Assembly: GCA_944323945.1 (NCBI GenBank)
Contig: CALUUL010000026.1
Coordinates: forward strand, 1-23,182
Source: Candidatus Gastranaerophilales bacterium
Lineage (GTDB): Bacteria > Cyanobacteriota > Vampirovibrionia > Gastranaerophilales > Gastranaerophilaceae
DNA length: 23,182 bases
Direction of reading: 5' to 3'
The first letter of the stretch is position 1. Every line of letters starts with the position of its first letter. The notes below the pieces were generated by a model. That model made no database searches, was not told the DNA's origin, and worked only from the letters and a program-made list of their open reading frames with translations. Shown here piece by piece: positions 1 through 7,963 of the stretch. The position numbers and the translations under genes are program-made.

Positions 1-279
1 TTCTTCAATTAAAAAATCTGCAGATTGTTCTTTTAATGCGTTGCGCTCAAAATTACAAAACAGTTCATCAAACTTTGCTTGATTATCTTTAATTTTTTTC
101 CATGAAACCAATGCGCTTAATTGAGCGTAAATAAAACCTTTTAAATGTTCTTTAAAAGTAAAGATTTTGCCGTTTTTGCGGTTGTTAACTGCTTCTAAGA
201 TAGTCAGGTCAATATCGGGCACTTTATCTTTTAAGTACTCGTCAAGAATATTGAACATTTTGAAGTAGTCTTTATCCAT
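1..279 (-). CDS. Hypothetical protein, N-terminal fragment (runs off the window)
   Basis: An open minus-strand frame begins at the ATG ending at 279 and runs 93 codons to the window edge with no stop. It starts MDKDYFKMFNILDEYL and includes KGFIYAQLSALVSWKKI, a mixed helical segment with no signal peptide or membrane segment. Codon use matches the other real genes. I do not recognise the family. The helical segment faintly recalls helix-hairpin-helix DNA glycosylases, but too little is present to claim it. It is divergent from the XRE gene at 381, so the roughly 100 bases between them must hold both promoters. Confidence 0.6.
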   Translation of the reverse strand, partial: MDKDYFKMFNILDEYLKDKVPDIDLTILEAVNNRKNGKIFTFKEHLKGFIYAQLSALVSWKKIKDNQAKFDELFCNFERNALKEQSADFLIEE

Positions 280-380
280 TCTTCCATTCAAACAATATCA
301 AATTAAACTTATTATGTCAACCAGTTTAGTTTTGTTCTTTTGCGTGGATATGCCAATTAACATGTAAGGAAAGGTAATCT

Positions 381-704
381 ATGACAAATATAAAAAAATT
401 ACTAGGGGCTAAAATAAGCCAAATACGCAAGGAACGAGGTTTTTCACAAATTAAATTTGCGGAAATGTTGGGTTTATCGACTAATGCGCTAAGTATTATT
501 GAAACAGGCAACGGTTTTCTAACCGCTGAAACATTGGAAAAGATTTTAGAAAAATTAAATTTAGAGCCTGATGAGTTATTTTCATTTGGCGGAATAAAAA
601 CGAATGATGAACTGCATAAAAATATTTTAAAAAATTTAGAAACTATAAAATCAGATAGGGCAAAACTCGCAGTCGTTGATACTTTGCTAAAATCATTACT
701 TTAA
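381..704 (+). CDS. Small XRE-family (Cro/CI-type HTH) transcriptional regulator
   Basis: A 107-residue protein with an HTH_3 domain at about residues 8-63 (KISQIRKERGFSQIKFAEML, then GLSTNALSIIETG as the recognition-helix region). A short helical tail (about 75-107) follows and is probably for dimerisation. AAGGAAAGG precedes the ATG. Such stand-alone regulators usually repress their own promoter. Its architecture matches the regulator at 3475-3789, and both are followed within about 35 bases by a copy of the same dispersed repeat. The target is unknown. The divergent truncated gene at 1-279 is the nearest candidate. Confidence 0.85.
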   Translation: MTNIKKLLGAKISQIRKERGFSQIKFAEMLGLSTNALSIIETGNGFLTAETLEKILEKLNLEPDELFSFGGIKTNDELHKNILKNLETIKSDRAKLAVVDTLLKSLL

Positions 705-718
705 TTTTTGAGGGTAAC

Positions 719-955
719 TTTATACCTCGCCGCCACAAAACATTTCATCATTCGCCCGAGAATATTCTCATCTGAATTTATCAGGGCGGGGTTTTTCAAA
801 CCGAGAAAAGCGGATTGCGAGCGGAGGCTGAGGGCTTGCGATGAGCAAGACCGCGATGCCGTTCATCGCGAGCAACCAAGCAATCTCAGAATGAGAAAAC
901 TTACTTCCTCGACCAAAAAACCTCATCACGCAATGAGAGGGGCTGCGTGGAGGTG
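719..955 (+). repeat. Dispersed structured repeat, copy 1 (inverted relative to copy 2)
   Basis: About 235 bases, clearly GC-richer than the surroundings, matching the reverse complement of about 3205-3442 with roughly ten differences by eye. It contains hairpins: CTTGC/GCAAG (835-849), CGCGATG/CATCGCG (852-870), the palindrome GAGAATATTCTC near 759-770, and CTCAT/ATGAG near 922-936. It starts about 15 bases after the XRE stop codon. Overlapping open frames exist on both strands, but they follow from the repeat's composition and have no ribosome binding site. The function is unknown. Confidence 0.8.
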
Positions 956-958
956 ATT

Positions 959-1450
959 TTAAAATTTCCAATCTTCACGAGCCATAAATTGTTCAAAGTT
1001 GCAACAATCCACATTCAGACACTTTGAAATAAATGCAATTTTGGGGGCATGCTCTTTAATTTCGCCAGAAGGCGTAAAACCATCTAAAGTGACTATACAA
1101 GCTGATTTTATTTTTGCTGCAGCGATAATAAATGGGTCAGCTTGTGATTTACCATTTAATATTGCATTGTTGGATATTAGTTGTTGATAATGCTTATTTG
1201 TAAATATTTCACTTACATATTTCATTTCTTCTTCTGATGGAGTTAAAAACACTTCTGTTTTATGCAAATTTGCCCAAGTAATCAAATCTTCTTTTTCTGT
1301 ACCATTTATTATTTCATTAAAAGCTTCTCTAACTGATATTATTCTGCCAGAAGAAATATAATTATCAAAATTTTCCCATAATGAGGGGAATCTGTTTCTG
1401 TAATAATATCGAAACATATGAATTAAGGTGCTAGTATCAAATATATACAT
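959..1450 (-). CDS. DUF4411-type PIN-like domain protein (putative toxin RNase)
   Basis: A 163-residue PIN-fold protein. It starts MYIFDTSTLIHMFRYYY with the first acidic residue at D5. E42 (in SVREAFNEI), D105 (in KSQADPFIIAAA) and D123 (in IVTLDGF) are the remaining likely metal-binding acids, so the ribonuclease site appears intact. Its ATG overlaps the upstream stop by one base (TAATG at 1448-1452), so it should be translationally coupled to the XRE-ImmA gene. PIN-like DUF4411 proteins are known to pair with XRE/ImmA-IrrE proteins. A toxin-antitoxin role is inferred from that pairing. Confidence 0.75.
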   Translation of the reverse strand: MYIFDTSTLIHMFRYYYRNRFPSLWENFDNYISSGRIISVREAFNEIINGTEKEDLITWANLHKTEVFLTPSEEEMKYVSEIFTNKHYQQLISNNAILNGKSQADPFIIAAAKIKSACIVTLDGFTPSGEIKEHAPKIAFISKCLNVDCCNFEQFMAREDWKF

Positions 1451-2604
1451 TATAGAGCACCCCCATAGACTAATTTTGAATAATAATGTTCCAAATTATA
1501 AAATTTGCTTGCTTTTATACCTGCGTACTGAACTGCTTGGTCAAAGGTAATTATTCTAGCATTGTATTTATCTATAATTAGACCTAAATATCGTTTTCCT
1601 AAGTACGTAATTTGATTATAATAATAGTTTCCACCCTTATTATTAGAGTGTTTTGTAGCTATTTCTTTCATTTGTTCAGAGATATTTTTATATAATGATT
1701 GTGTAATTATATTTTTATCTAATAATTTTCTAGCAATAACCTCTTGACTAACAGAAAACTTATCAGATAACTGTTCAATATATCTTTCTGATACTGTTGA
1801 ATTTTTTACAATAGTGTTTAATAACGAGTCCGGTACCAAGAAGTTTCCAGCAAATTTATTGCAAATTATTTCAATTCTTTTTGTATTATTGGGTAAGTTA
1901 TCTACATAATTTCTATCTGACAAATCAATATGATTTCCTCTTAAAAGCAAATGCGCTAATTCATGAAACAATGTAAATATTTGCCTGTTTTTGGTTGTAG
2001 AATTGTTTACAAATATTATTGGATACATTTCATCATATAAACAAAATCCTCCAACATTATTATCTTTGAAAGCTTCCTTAAAAACATATATTCCGATATT
2101 GGCAAAAGCATTTCTCCATATTTCGAACATTTCATCTCTATTGCTAGTTTTGAATTGAATGTCAAATGAGACATCTAATAATTTTCTTATTTTTTCTATA
2201 TTTTTAGCGCTAAAGTCTGTAATATTGCCTAAAGATTTTGTAAAAGTTGTATATTCAGTATTTTTATTATTGTTCAATTCTTTAAGATTTTCCTGCATTG
2301 ATAAACCTTTTCTAAAAAGAAACTTAATCGTTGGTGGAAGGTTATCAAACTCATATTCAGGAATAGTTCTGAATGATTTTTTTTGTGAAATTTCTTTTGG
2401 TGCTTCAGGAAAAAAGAATATTGCCAAAGGTCTTTTGTATTTGCTTGCAATTTTTTCAAGTTCAGCATAAGTTGGAAAATCAGTTCCATTTTCCCAATCG
2501 TTATACTTTTTTATTGTCACACAAATATCTTCAAGAGTATATCCTGCTGATTCTCTTGCCCATTTCAAAATTTCTGGATTTATCGAAGTACATTTTACAA
2601 CCAT
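1450..2604 (-). CDS. XRE HTH plus ImmA/IrrE-family (DUF955) metallopeptidase
   Basis: 384 residues. An N-terminal XRE-like helix-turn-helix lies at about residues 8-60 (ILKWARESAGYTLEDICVTI). A linker follows, then an ImmA/IrrE zinc-peptidase domain with the HExxH motif (H214-E215-L-A-H218) and a downstream E245 in EIICNKFAGNFLVP as the likely third ligand. IrrE/ImmA proteins cleave partner repressors, which relieves repression. Here the HTH and peptidase are fused and lie one base upstream of the PIN-like gene, consistent with a two-gene module controlled by this protein. ATG 2604 fits the domain start, but the ribosome binding site is weak. Confidence 0.85.
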   Translation of the reverse strand: MVVKCTSINPEILKWARESAGYTLEDICVTIKKYNDWENGTDFPTYAELEKIASKYKRPLAIFFFPEAPKEISQKKSFRTIPEYEFDNLPPTIKFLFRKGLSMQENLKELNNNKNTEYTTFTKSLGNITDFSAKNIEKIRKLLDVSFDIQFKTSNRDEMFEIWRNAFANIGIYVFKEAFKDNNVGGFCLYDEMYPIIFVNNSTTKNRQIFTLFHELAHLLLRGNHIDLSDRNYVDNLPNNTKRIEIICNKFAGNFLVPDSLLNTIVKNSTVSERYIEQLSDKFSVSQEVIARKLLDKNIITQSLYKNISEQMKEIATKHSNNKGGNYYYNQITYLGKRYLGLIIDKYNARIITFDQAVQYAGIKASKFYNLEHYYSKLVYGGAL

Positions 2605-2625
2605 ATTAAACCTATTATTAAATTA

Positions 2626-2634
2626 ATTGTAGCA
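2626..2634 (-). promoter_or_regulatory. Extended -10 promoter element for the ImmA/PIN module
   Basis: On the minus strand the sequence reads TGCTACAAT, an extended -10 (TGn-TACAAT), about 21 bases upstream of the start codon at 2604. No good -35 is obvious, which is typical of extended -10 promoters. Confidence 0.4.
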
Positions 2635-2671
2635 TAAAAAGCCCGAAATAACAATAATAGTTGTAGTTATA

Positions 2672-2694
2672 CTGGGTAGCTCGTCGGCTCATAA
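2672..2694 (+). other. Degenerate tRNA-fMet fragment (D arm to anticodon loop)
   Basis: CTGGGTAGCTCGTCGG followed by CTCATAA copies the tRNA-fMet segment at about 2999-3023, with one inserted and one missing G. It ends where the anticodon loop ends, which is the edge of the att cores elsewhere in the window. It looks like a relic of an older recombination at this tRNA. Chance similarity is unlikely over this length. Confidence 0.5.
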
Positions 2695-2913
2695 GAGGCT
2701 TTTTAGATTTACTTTCTTGCTTGATATAATAAGTATTATTGGTATTTATAGAATACTTAATACTATATTTATAATTAATACGGATTTTATTTGCTGCCGT
2801 AAGTTTATTTTCACCGCCGCAGACATCCTAAAAAACATCTAAATCCGCCACACTTACAATTTCCCTGATAATAATTGTAGGGAATGTGAATTTTTAAATA
2901 AAAAATCATGGGG

Positions 2914-2942
2914 TTGATTTTTCATATTCAGCATTTGATAAT
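2914..2942 (+). promoter_or_regulatory. Promoter of tRNA-fMet
   Basis: TTGATT (2914-2919) and GATAAT (2937-2942) are separated by 17 bases and lie about 40 bases upstream of the mature tRNA 5' end. A small GAGCG/CGCTC hairpin at 2952-2965 lies in the leader and may help RNase P processing. Confidence 0.55.
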
Positions 2943-2983
2943 ATAATTGTTGAGCGTGTTCGCTCGATATGAAAATTTAATAT

Positions 2984-3060
<77 letters not shown>

Positions 3061-3068
3061 ATTGATAT

Positions 3069-3105
3069 AACTGGCTTTTAGAGATTTACTAAAAGCCAGT
3101 TTTTT
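3069..3105 (+). terminator. Intrinsic terminator after tRNA-fMet, carried by element A
   Basis: AACTGGCTTTTA and TAAAAGCCAGTT form a 12-bp perfect stem with a 9-base loop, followed by a T-run. It lies just inside element A and so replaces the original terminator of the tRNA. Confidence 0.85.
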
Positions 3106-3111
3106 CGTAAA

Positions 3112-3132
3112 TACAACACATTTTACAACACA
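3112..3132 (+). repeat. Candidate integrase arm-type sites, element A left end
   Basis: TACAACACATT at 3112-3122 and TACAACACA at 3124-3132 are direct repeats with a 12-bp period, about 50 bases inside the att core. The same TACAACACATT occurs at 10959-10969, on the other side of the core in a circularised element A. This fits arm sites of an attP. Confidence 0.45.
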
Positions 3133-3204
3133 ATAGAATTAAATGAACTTAAAATCACTTGCAGCCTAAGTTTAATCGAATAAGTTATGTAAAGATTTTC
3201 AAAA

Positions 3205-3442
3205 GCCACCCCATACAGCCCCTCTCATTGTGTGATGAGGTTTCTTGGTCGAGGAAATAAGTTTTCCCATTCTGAGATTGCTTGGTTGCTCGCGATGAAC
3301 GGCATTGCGGTCTTGCTCATCGCAAGCCCTCAGCCTCCGCTCGCAATCCGCTTTTCTCGGTTTGAAAAACCCCGCCCTGATAAATTCAGATGAGAGCATT
3401 CTCGGGCGAATGATGAAATGTTTTGCGGCGGCGAGGTATAAA
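3205..3442 (-). repeat. Dispersed structured repeat, copy 2
   Basis: Reverse complement of the repeat at 719-955. Differences are scattered, and some fall in stems: the CGCGATG arm of copy 1 is CGCAATG here. It begins about 33 bases downstream of the stop codon of the XRE gene at 3475-3789, the same relative position as copy 1. This copy lies inside element A and copy 1 lies outside it. The two copies enclose the PIN/ImmA module and the tRNA in inverted orientation. Confidence 0.8.
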
Positions 3443-3474
3443 ATTACATTTAAAAATAAAAAGTCTAAAGATTG

Positions 3475-3789
3475 TTATTTAGTAAGCGCAACAACAATTT
3501 TATAAAAATCTTCTATTTTGTCTGGATTGTCTTTTAGTTTTTGATTAATTTGGGTAAGTAAATCGGCATCAGTATTTTTATGCTCAAAATCAAATGCGTC
3601 TAAGAATGAACTATCAAGAACTGCTAGTAAGTTTTCAAGATTTATCATAGAAGGGTAATTCTTGCCATTTTCAATATTGCTAATGGTTGTCGGGTCGACA
3701 TTAATTAGTTCTGCTAACTTTTCTTGGTTAATACCCTTTCTTTTTCTTAATTCTCTTAATCTTCTACCTAATAGCTCTTTTTTGTTCAT
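3475..3789 (-). CDS. XRE-family HTH regulator of element A
   Basis: 104 residues. An HTH_3 domain lies at about residues 6-60 (LRELRKRKGINQEKLAELI, TTISNIENGKNYPS), with a helical tail of the LLTQINQKLKDNPDKIEDFY type. The ribosome binding site AGAGGA lies upstream of the ATG. It diverges from the exported TPR gene at 3936, and the shared intergenic region has dyad-like and repeated sequences (TTAAATGAACTTAA at 3826-3839, also at 3139-3152) that could be its operator. It is probably the repressor controlling element A, though no direct target can be shown. Confidence 0.85.
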   Translation of the reverse strand: MNKKELLGRRLRELRKRKGINQEKLAELINVDPTTISNIENGKNYPSMINLENLLAVLDSSFLDAFDFEHKNTDADLLTQINQKLKDNPDKIEDFYKIVVALTK

Positions 3790-3825
3790 TTTAAATCCTC
3801 TATTTCATGGTAGATTGAAAATTTG

Positions 3826-3850
3826 TTAAATGAACTTAATTGAACTCATT
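3826..3850. promoter_or_regulatory. Candidate operator between divergent XRE and TPR genes
   Basis: An imperfect dyad, AAATGA...TCATTT, spans about 3828-3851 between the two divergent starts. The left arm belongs to a 14-bp sequence repeated at 3139-3152. This would suit an XRE dimer. Confidence 0.3.
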
Positions 3851-3935
3851 TAAAAGTTGTAAAATGATTTCAATTCATATATTATTAAATTGTACTCAAT
3901 TTATTTTGCAATAATGATTTAAAATGGAGGTTAGT

Positions 3936-5090
3936 ATGCGTAATTTTAAAAATATTCTTGTTTTATTTTTATTTTTTACAGTTTTATCTGCAAATGGTTC
4001 GATAGCGTTAGATAAATTAGAGACATTTGAATTAAAAATGTGGAAATTAGAAACAGAGATGAAATACAATAGGGCAAAGTTTTTCACTAATGCCTATAAA
4101 TTATATTTAGATAAGAAGTATAAAGATAGTTTAAAACTATATAATCTTTATCTGGATAACTACCCAGCAACTGCTATGTTGTTTTATGAAAGAAGTTTAA
4201 TCAAATATGCAATTGGTGATTACAGTGGTGCATTATCTGACTATGAAGAATCTTTAAAATTAGGATTAAAAACCTTAGATGTATCAGAATTTAAAGAAAG
4301 TCCTAAAAATATCAAAGAATTAATAATAACATCAAAAAGCCCACTAACTTATGAGGACGCTTCTACTTATTTTTTGTTTGCCCCTATTCGTAATAAATTT
4401 ACATTAAAAAACAATAAGAAAAATCATAATGATTATGCCGTTTCTTTAATAAGAAATGGTTATTATGAAGACGCAATAAAGCATATGCAGATTGCAATAA
4501 AAGAAACTCCACACGAGCAAAATATGTATTATAATCTTGCATTAGCATACTTTATGAACAAACAATATGATTTAGCTATTAATGTAATTAATGATTATTT
4601 TGAAAAAGTATACAAATATATGGACGCTAAAACTGATATTACCGACATAAAAGTGTTGCAAGCAGAATGCTTATTTTCATTAAATAAAAACGAGGAAGCG
4701 ATTAATATAACGAATCAATATAGTGATAATTTTACCAAAGCGTATGTAGCTTTTCTGTCAAAAGATTTTATTAAGGCTAAAAAATTGTTGAACACTCTTA
4801 AGGTATATGAAAAATATGACAATACATTTTACGTTACAACTTTTCATGGAGAAGTGTATAACAATATCGCCTATATGGAATATTTAAATAATGAATTTGA
4901 GAAAGCATATATTGATATAAATAAAGCCAAATCATTAGCTCTAAAATATAACGATATTGATGTTTATATGACTATAATTAAACTTGAAAATATTATTTTG
5001 CAAAGAATAAGTCCTGAACAGAAACAAGTGTTAGATATAAAAATAAACAAACCTTCTCTTTTCGACACAGGGATTAATTTATTAAAATGA
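3936..5090 (+). CDS. Exported tetratricopeptide-repeat protein
   Basis: The start is placed at ATG 3936 because GGAGG (3926-3930) sits five bases before it. An ATG 12 bases upstream would put the ribosome binding site inside the gene. The protein has 384 residues. It begins with a signal peptide (MRNFKNILVLFLFFTVLSANG), followed by TPR-like helix pairs at about residues 50-115 (YLDKKYKDSLKLYNLYL, YAIGDYSGALSDYEESL) and 160-225 (IRNGYYEDAIKHMQIAI, FMNKQYDLAINVI). TPRs bind other proteins, so an envelope-located binding role is likely. The partner is unknown. It is cargo-like and diverges from the element regulator. Confidence 0.8.
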   Translation: MRNFKNILVLFLFFTVLSANGSIALDKLETFELKMWKLETEMKYNRAKFFTNAYKLYLDKKYKDSLKLYNLYLDNYPATAMLFYERSLIKYAIGDYSGALSDYEESLKLGLKTLDVSEFKESPKNIKELIITSKSPLTYEDASTYFLFAPIRNKFTLKNNKKNHNDYAVSLIRNGYYEDAIKHMQIAIKETPHEQNMYYNLALAYFMNKQYDLAINVINDYFEKVYKYMDAKTDITDIKVLQAECLFSLNKNEEAINITNQYSDNFTKAYVAFLSKDFIKAKKLLNTLKVYEKYDNTFYVTTFHGEVYNNIAYMEYLNNEFEKAYIDINKAKSLALKYNDIDVYMTIIKLENIILQRISPEQKQVLDIKINKPSLFDTGINLLK

Positions 5091-5619
5091 TACTTTTTAT
5101 TGTTATACAAAATATTTTAGTTCTATTTGAATGGCAAAAATTGGTGATGAATATGTAGATATATTTATCGCATATAAATTTGAGCAGTATTTCTCCCCCG
5201 ATTTTAGGAGTATAAAATAGGGAATTTTATGGAGAAATAGAAAAATTTTGTGCTTATGATTAAGTTTTGTAACAATTAAAAATACCCTAAAGCTTTCATC
5301 TAGTGGATTTTTTAAATTTATTTTCACACATCCCTTCGGGTTTAACACCCCTTGAAAATTTTTACTCGACCTGTTAAGATGTGAACACAAATTGCAGATT
5401 GAAAACTGAATATTAGATTTTGGGTATTTCCCTTACTTAAATACTCCCCAGCAGTTTTGACTTCATGCTCGGTTATCAAACAGAGGTCACCTTAGAAGAG
5501 AGGTTTAAGTATTGTTAAATTTTATGCCCGCTAATATTTAGTTAAATAATAAAGAACTTATCCTTTCTTTCTAAGTGTCAGTGAATACTTGGATATAAAT
5601 TTGAAAGGAGAAAATTTTT
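5091..5619. other. Intergenic region upstream of the element A replication genes
   Basis: No convincing gene. A minus-strand frame at 5103-5390 lacks a ribosome binding site and starts at TTG. An 8-bp stem TACTTAAA/TTTAAGTA (5434-5441 with 5504-5511) encloses about 62 bases containing smaller complementarities. It could be a structured leader for the operon starting at 5620. No known riboswitch is recognised. Confidence 0.35.
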
Positions 5620-5877
5620 ATGGAAAATCGACTTCCGCCAAACCGTTTTAGAATGCTTGATACTATGGAAGACATCAGGCAAAACTGTAAGGGCAGGATT
5701 TATGCAAATATGTTCACAGTTAAAGAATTTTCTAAAACTTTCAGAATTGGCATAAATACAGTTTACAGATTATGTAAACTTGAAGGCTTTCCTGTAATCC
5801 AAATCGGCGGCAAGAAATACATACTTGCTAACGATTTTAATGAATGGGTTATGAAAAATGTCGGAAAGGTGGTGTAA
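5620..5877 (+). CDS. Excisionase-like small HTH protein (Xis/MerR-type fold)
   Basis: 85 residues. The C-terminal half (about residues 30-80) is a typical excisionase-family helix-turn-helix plus wing: FTVKEFSKTFRIGINTVYRL, then GFPVIQIGGKKYILANDFNEW. AAAGGAG lies about nine bases before the ATG. These proteins bend att DNA for excision or act as element regulators. It is the first gene of a run of five same-strand genes ending with the integrase, although a 560-bp gap separates the first three from the recombinases. Confidence 0.75.
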   Translation: MENRLPPNRFRMLDTMEDIRQNCKGRIYANMFTVKEFSKTFRIGINTVYRLCKLEGFPVIQIGGKKYILANDFNEWVMKNVGKVV

Positions 5878-5879
5878 CT

Positions 5880-6278
5880 ATGCCAAGTTATTATCACAGG
5901 ACACACAAAAACTACAATCCTGACACTATCGAAAGAGGACAGCTTAATTCATATGATTGCCCACTGGGATTATTTGCAATTTCAAATACAGAACATGAAA
6001 TTACTTGGGTTTATTCAGCAGATGTAACAGACGAAAGTTTAATTGGTTATCATCAAGTTGTTTATGCGCTTTCAAGGTTAATAAGTATTTACTCTAATGC
6101 AAAAATGAAAGAATGGCTTGATAAGGATAAAACTTTTAATTCGCTGCTTCAAAAAGATAGTTTGGGTAGAAAATATTTAACCTACAAAGATTATAAAAAT
6201 TGGGTAATTAAAAACAAAAGAATAAAACTTACACACAGGCAAAGGAGGGAACTTTCATTATGGATATTAGGTTTATAA
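5880..6278 (+). CDS. Hypothetical protein, element A replication cluster
   Basis: ATG 5880 is chosen because GGAAAGGTGGTG directly precedes it and overlaps the end of the previous gene. An upstream ATG at 5844 in the same frame would be inside that gene. The protein has 132 residues, starts MPSYYHRTHKNYNPDT and is soluble, with basic C-terminal stretches (KNKRIKLTHRQRRELS). Family not recognised. It overlaps the next gene by 19 bases, which implies coupled translation and a related job, probably in replication. Confidence 0.65.
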   Translation: MPSYYHRTHKNYNPDTIERGQLNSYDCPLGLFAISNTEHEITWVYSADVTDESLIGYHQVVYALSRLISIYSNAKMKEWLDKDKTFNSLLQKDSLGRKYLTYKDYKNWVIKNKRIKLTHRQRRELSLWILGL

Positions 6279-6817
6279 ATGTGGAACATTCAATTAAATT
6301 TAGAAACTTACACGAGGCTCAAAAGGAAGCAAATCGATTAAAAATGACAATGGATAGGTTTGCTAAAAAGACAAAAATTCCATTTACTTGCGTATTTGCA
6401 GTAAGTGAATTAAGTTTAAAATTCGGCGAATATGTATTTTTTCATAATGGCAAAAAAGGAAGACCTAAAAGGCAACTTGTTTCTAAGTTGAAACCATTTC
6501 AATACCCTGAAACAGTTTTGCCTCATTTGCACATATTAATTGCTTATACGGAAAAAGAAAAGTTGATATCTGATAAAATTGTCTCAAGCATAACTAAAAA
6601 ATTTGGCGCGGAAAGCTCGCGGGCTTTTGACATAACAAATAACAAACCATTATATTTCTTTCAATATATCGTTAGACAGGCGCATTCATTAAGATTTGTC
6701 GATGATTTTACTAATACAATATCACTTGATTTTAAAAAGATTAGCAGGCTTTCAATTAAGCAAAAAGATAACATTTATTTTCATAATTTATACAGAAACG
6801 ATAGCCGCATAGCTTAG
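6260..6817 (+). CDS. Candidate HUH endonuclease / rolling-circle replication initiator
   Basis: 185 residues, with a good AAAGGAGG site inside the preceding gene. LPHLHILIAY (H89-L90-H91) matches the HUH metal-binding motif of Rep proteins and relaxases. FTCVFAVSEL (about 42-51) is placed like the first beta strand, and YFFQYIVRQ (Y132, Y136) is placed like the catalytic tyrosine helix. The protein is short and basic, as minimal Reps are. In support, an inverted-repeat-rich non-coding stretch follows directly and a resolvase lies downstream. The assignment is an inference from motif order. A non-catalytic protein cannot be excluded. Confidence 0.5.
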   Translation: MDIRFINVEHSIKFRNLHEAQKEANRLKMTMDRFAKKTKIPFTCVFAVSELSLKFGEYVFFHNGKKGRPKRQLVSKLKPFQYPETVLPHLHILIAYTEKEKLISDKIVSSITKKFGAESSRAFDITNNKPLYFFQYIVRQAHSLRFVDDFTNTISLDFKKISRLSIKQKDNIYFHNLYRNDSRIA

Positions 6818-7378
6818 ATGTTAGAAGAAAACTAGCAACTGTAAAAATACATGTGTAATTAATAATAAATAGTAGTAATTGAGTATAAGCAAGAATAATA
6901 ATAAAGTTAATATTGTTATTAGTTGATAATAAAAATATTAAAAATTTTTATTTTGGCAAAGCTTATACTCAAATATGCTAAAACACTGTAATATCAATTA
7001 TGAACGCCTATTTTATTGAAAAATCATAAAATTGTAAAACAAACTACAAGATAAATAAACTCAATAAGTATTGTTTCAATAGAAGTTGCCATAAGGCTAT
7101 TTAAGAAGAGTTTTCTACTTAAAATATATCAAGCCACATAAAATTACAAACTTTTAAAATATGTTCAGAGAATGCGTGTATAAAAATCATTAACTTAACG
7201 AAACTTGATTAAGAAATGTCTTTGAATAGGTTATAGCCTAAACCAACATCTCTCAACCATTTGAAAAGTGTTTGTTTAGAGTTGATTTTTTAATTTTTAA
7301 AAAGGTGTTTGGGGAAGTCTTTACTTTAAAACATCAATATCCAATAATGCAAATGTAATGTAAAAGGAGGCTAAAACG
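6818..7378. other. Non-coding region with large inverted repeat; candidate origin of element A
   Basis: 560 AT-rich bases without a plausible gene. TTGAGTATAAGC (6879-6890) and its exact complement GCTTATACTCAA (6961-6972) enclose 70 bases that are almost wholly A/T and can fold further. The region lies between the candidate Rep and the resolvase, where a replication origin or res site would be expected. Confidence 0.4.
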
Positions 7379-7963
7379 ATGACTACACAAGGAAAAAGGA
7401 TTGCTTACATAAGAGTAAGCACACAAGAACAAAGCACCGAAAGTCAAAAAGAAATTTTAAAACAATACAATATTGATAAATTTTTTGAGGAAAAAGTTAG
7501 CGGTAAAAATGCTAATCGTCCAAAACTTCTTGAAATGCTTGACTATGTTAGAGAAGGCGACGTTGTTTTCATAAAAGATTTTTCAAGACTTGCAAGAAGT
7601 ACGCAAGATTTATTGAGAATTATTGAAAAACTCAAAAATAAAAATGTAAAGCTGGTAAGTATTAAAGAGCAATTAGATACAAGCACGCCAAGCGGCAAGT
7701 TAATGGTTACAATGCTTGGTGCGATTTATGAATTTGAGCGTGAAAATTTATTAGAAAGGCAAAAAGACGGTATCGCGCAGGCTAAAAAAGAGGGTAAGTA
7801 CAAAGGTAGAAAGAAAATCAAAAAGCCTGATAATTGGCAAGAAGTTTATAATGATTGGCTTACTCGGAAAATTACAGGCAAAAAGGCTTGTGAATTGTTA
7901 AATTTAAAACCTAATACATTCTACAATTTTATCAATGAAGAGAAAAGAAAGGAAATAGCATAA
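7379..7963 (+). CDS. Serine recombinase (resolvase/invertase family)
   Basis: 194 residues, the usual size for small serine recombinases. The catalytic domain covers about 6-140, with the nucleophile S14 in IAYIRVSTQEQS and the arginine motif FSRLARS (R70, R73). The long E helix is ALGAIYEFERENLLERQ-like at about 113-130. A C-terminal helix-turn-helix follows (GKKACELLNLKPNTFYNFI). AAAAGGAGG precedes the ATG. The stop overlaps the integrase start (TAATG), so the two recombinases are made together. Likely roles are resolution of multimers of the replicating circle, or regulatory inversion. Confidence 0.92.
   Translation: MTTQGKRIAYIRVSTQEQSTESQKEILKQYNIDKFFEEKVSGKNANRPKLLEMLDYVREGDVVFIKDFSRLARSTQDLLRIIEKLKNKNVKLVSIKEQLDTSTPSGKLMVTMLGAIYEFERENLLERQKDGIAQAKKEGKYKGRKKIKKPDNWQEVYNDWLTRKITGKKACELLNLKPNTFYNFINEEKRKEIA

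Noticed and set aside
1..279. DNA glycosylase (HhH-GPD) assignment for the truncated gene
   Set aside because: The similarity is only a faint impression from one helix. No catalytic motif is present in the visible part.
708..971. Overlapping open frames on both strands in the GC-rich repeat (also at 3199-3505)
   Set aside because: They lie wholly or mainly in the dispersed repeat, are equally open on both strands, lack ribosome binding sites, and have an arginine- and cysteine-rich composition unlike neighbouring proteins.
5103..5390. 95-codon minus-strand frame between the TPR gene and the Xis-like gene
   Set aside because: It opens at TTG without a ribosome binding site, resembles no known family, and covers a region of stem-loops. 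It is treated as non-coding.
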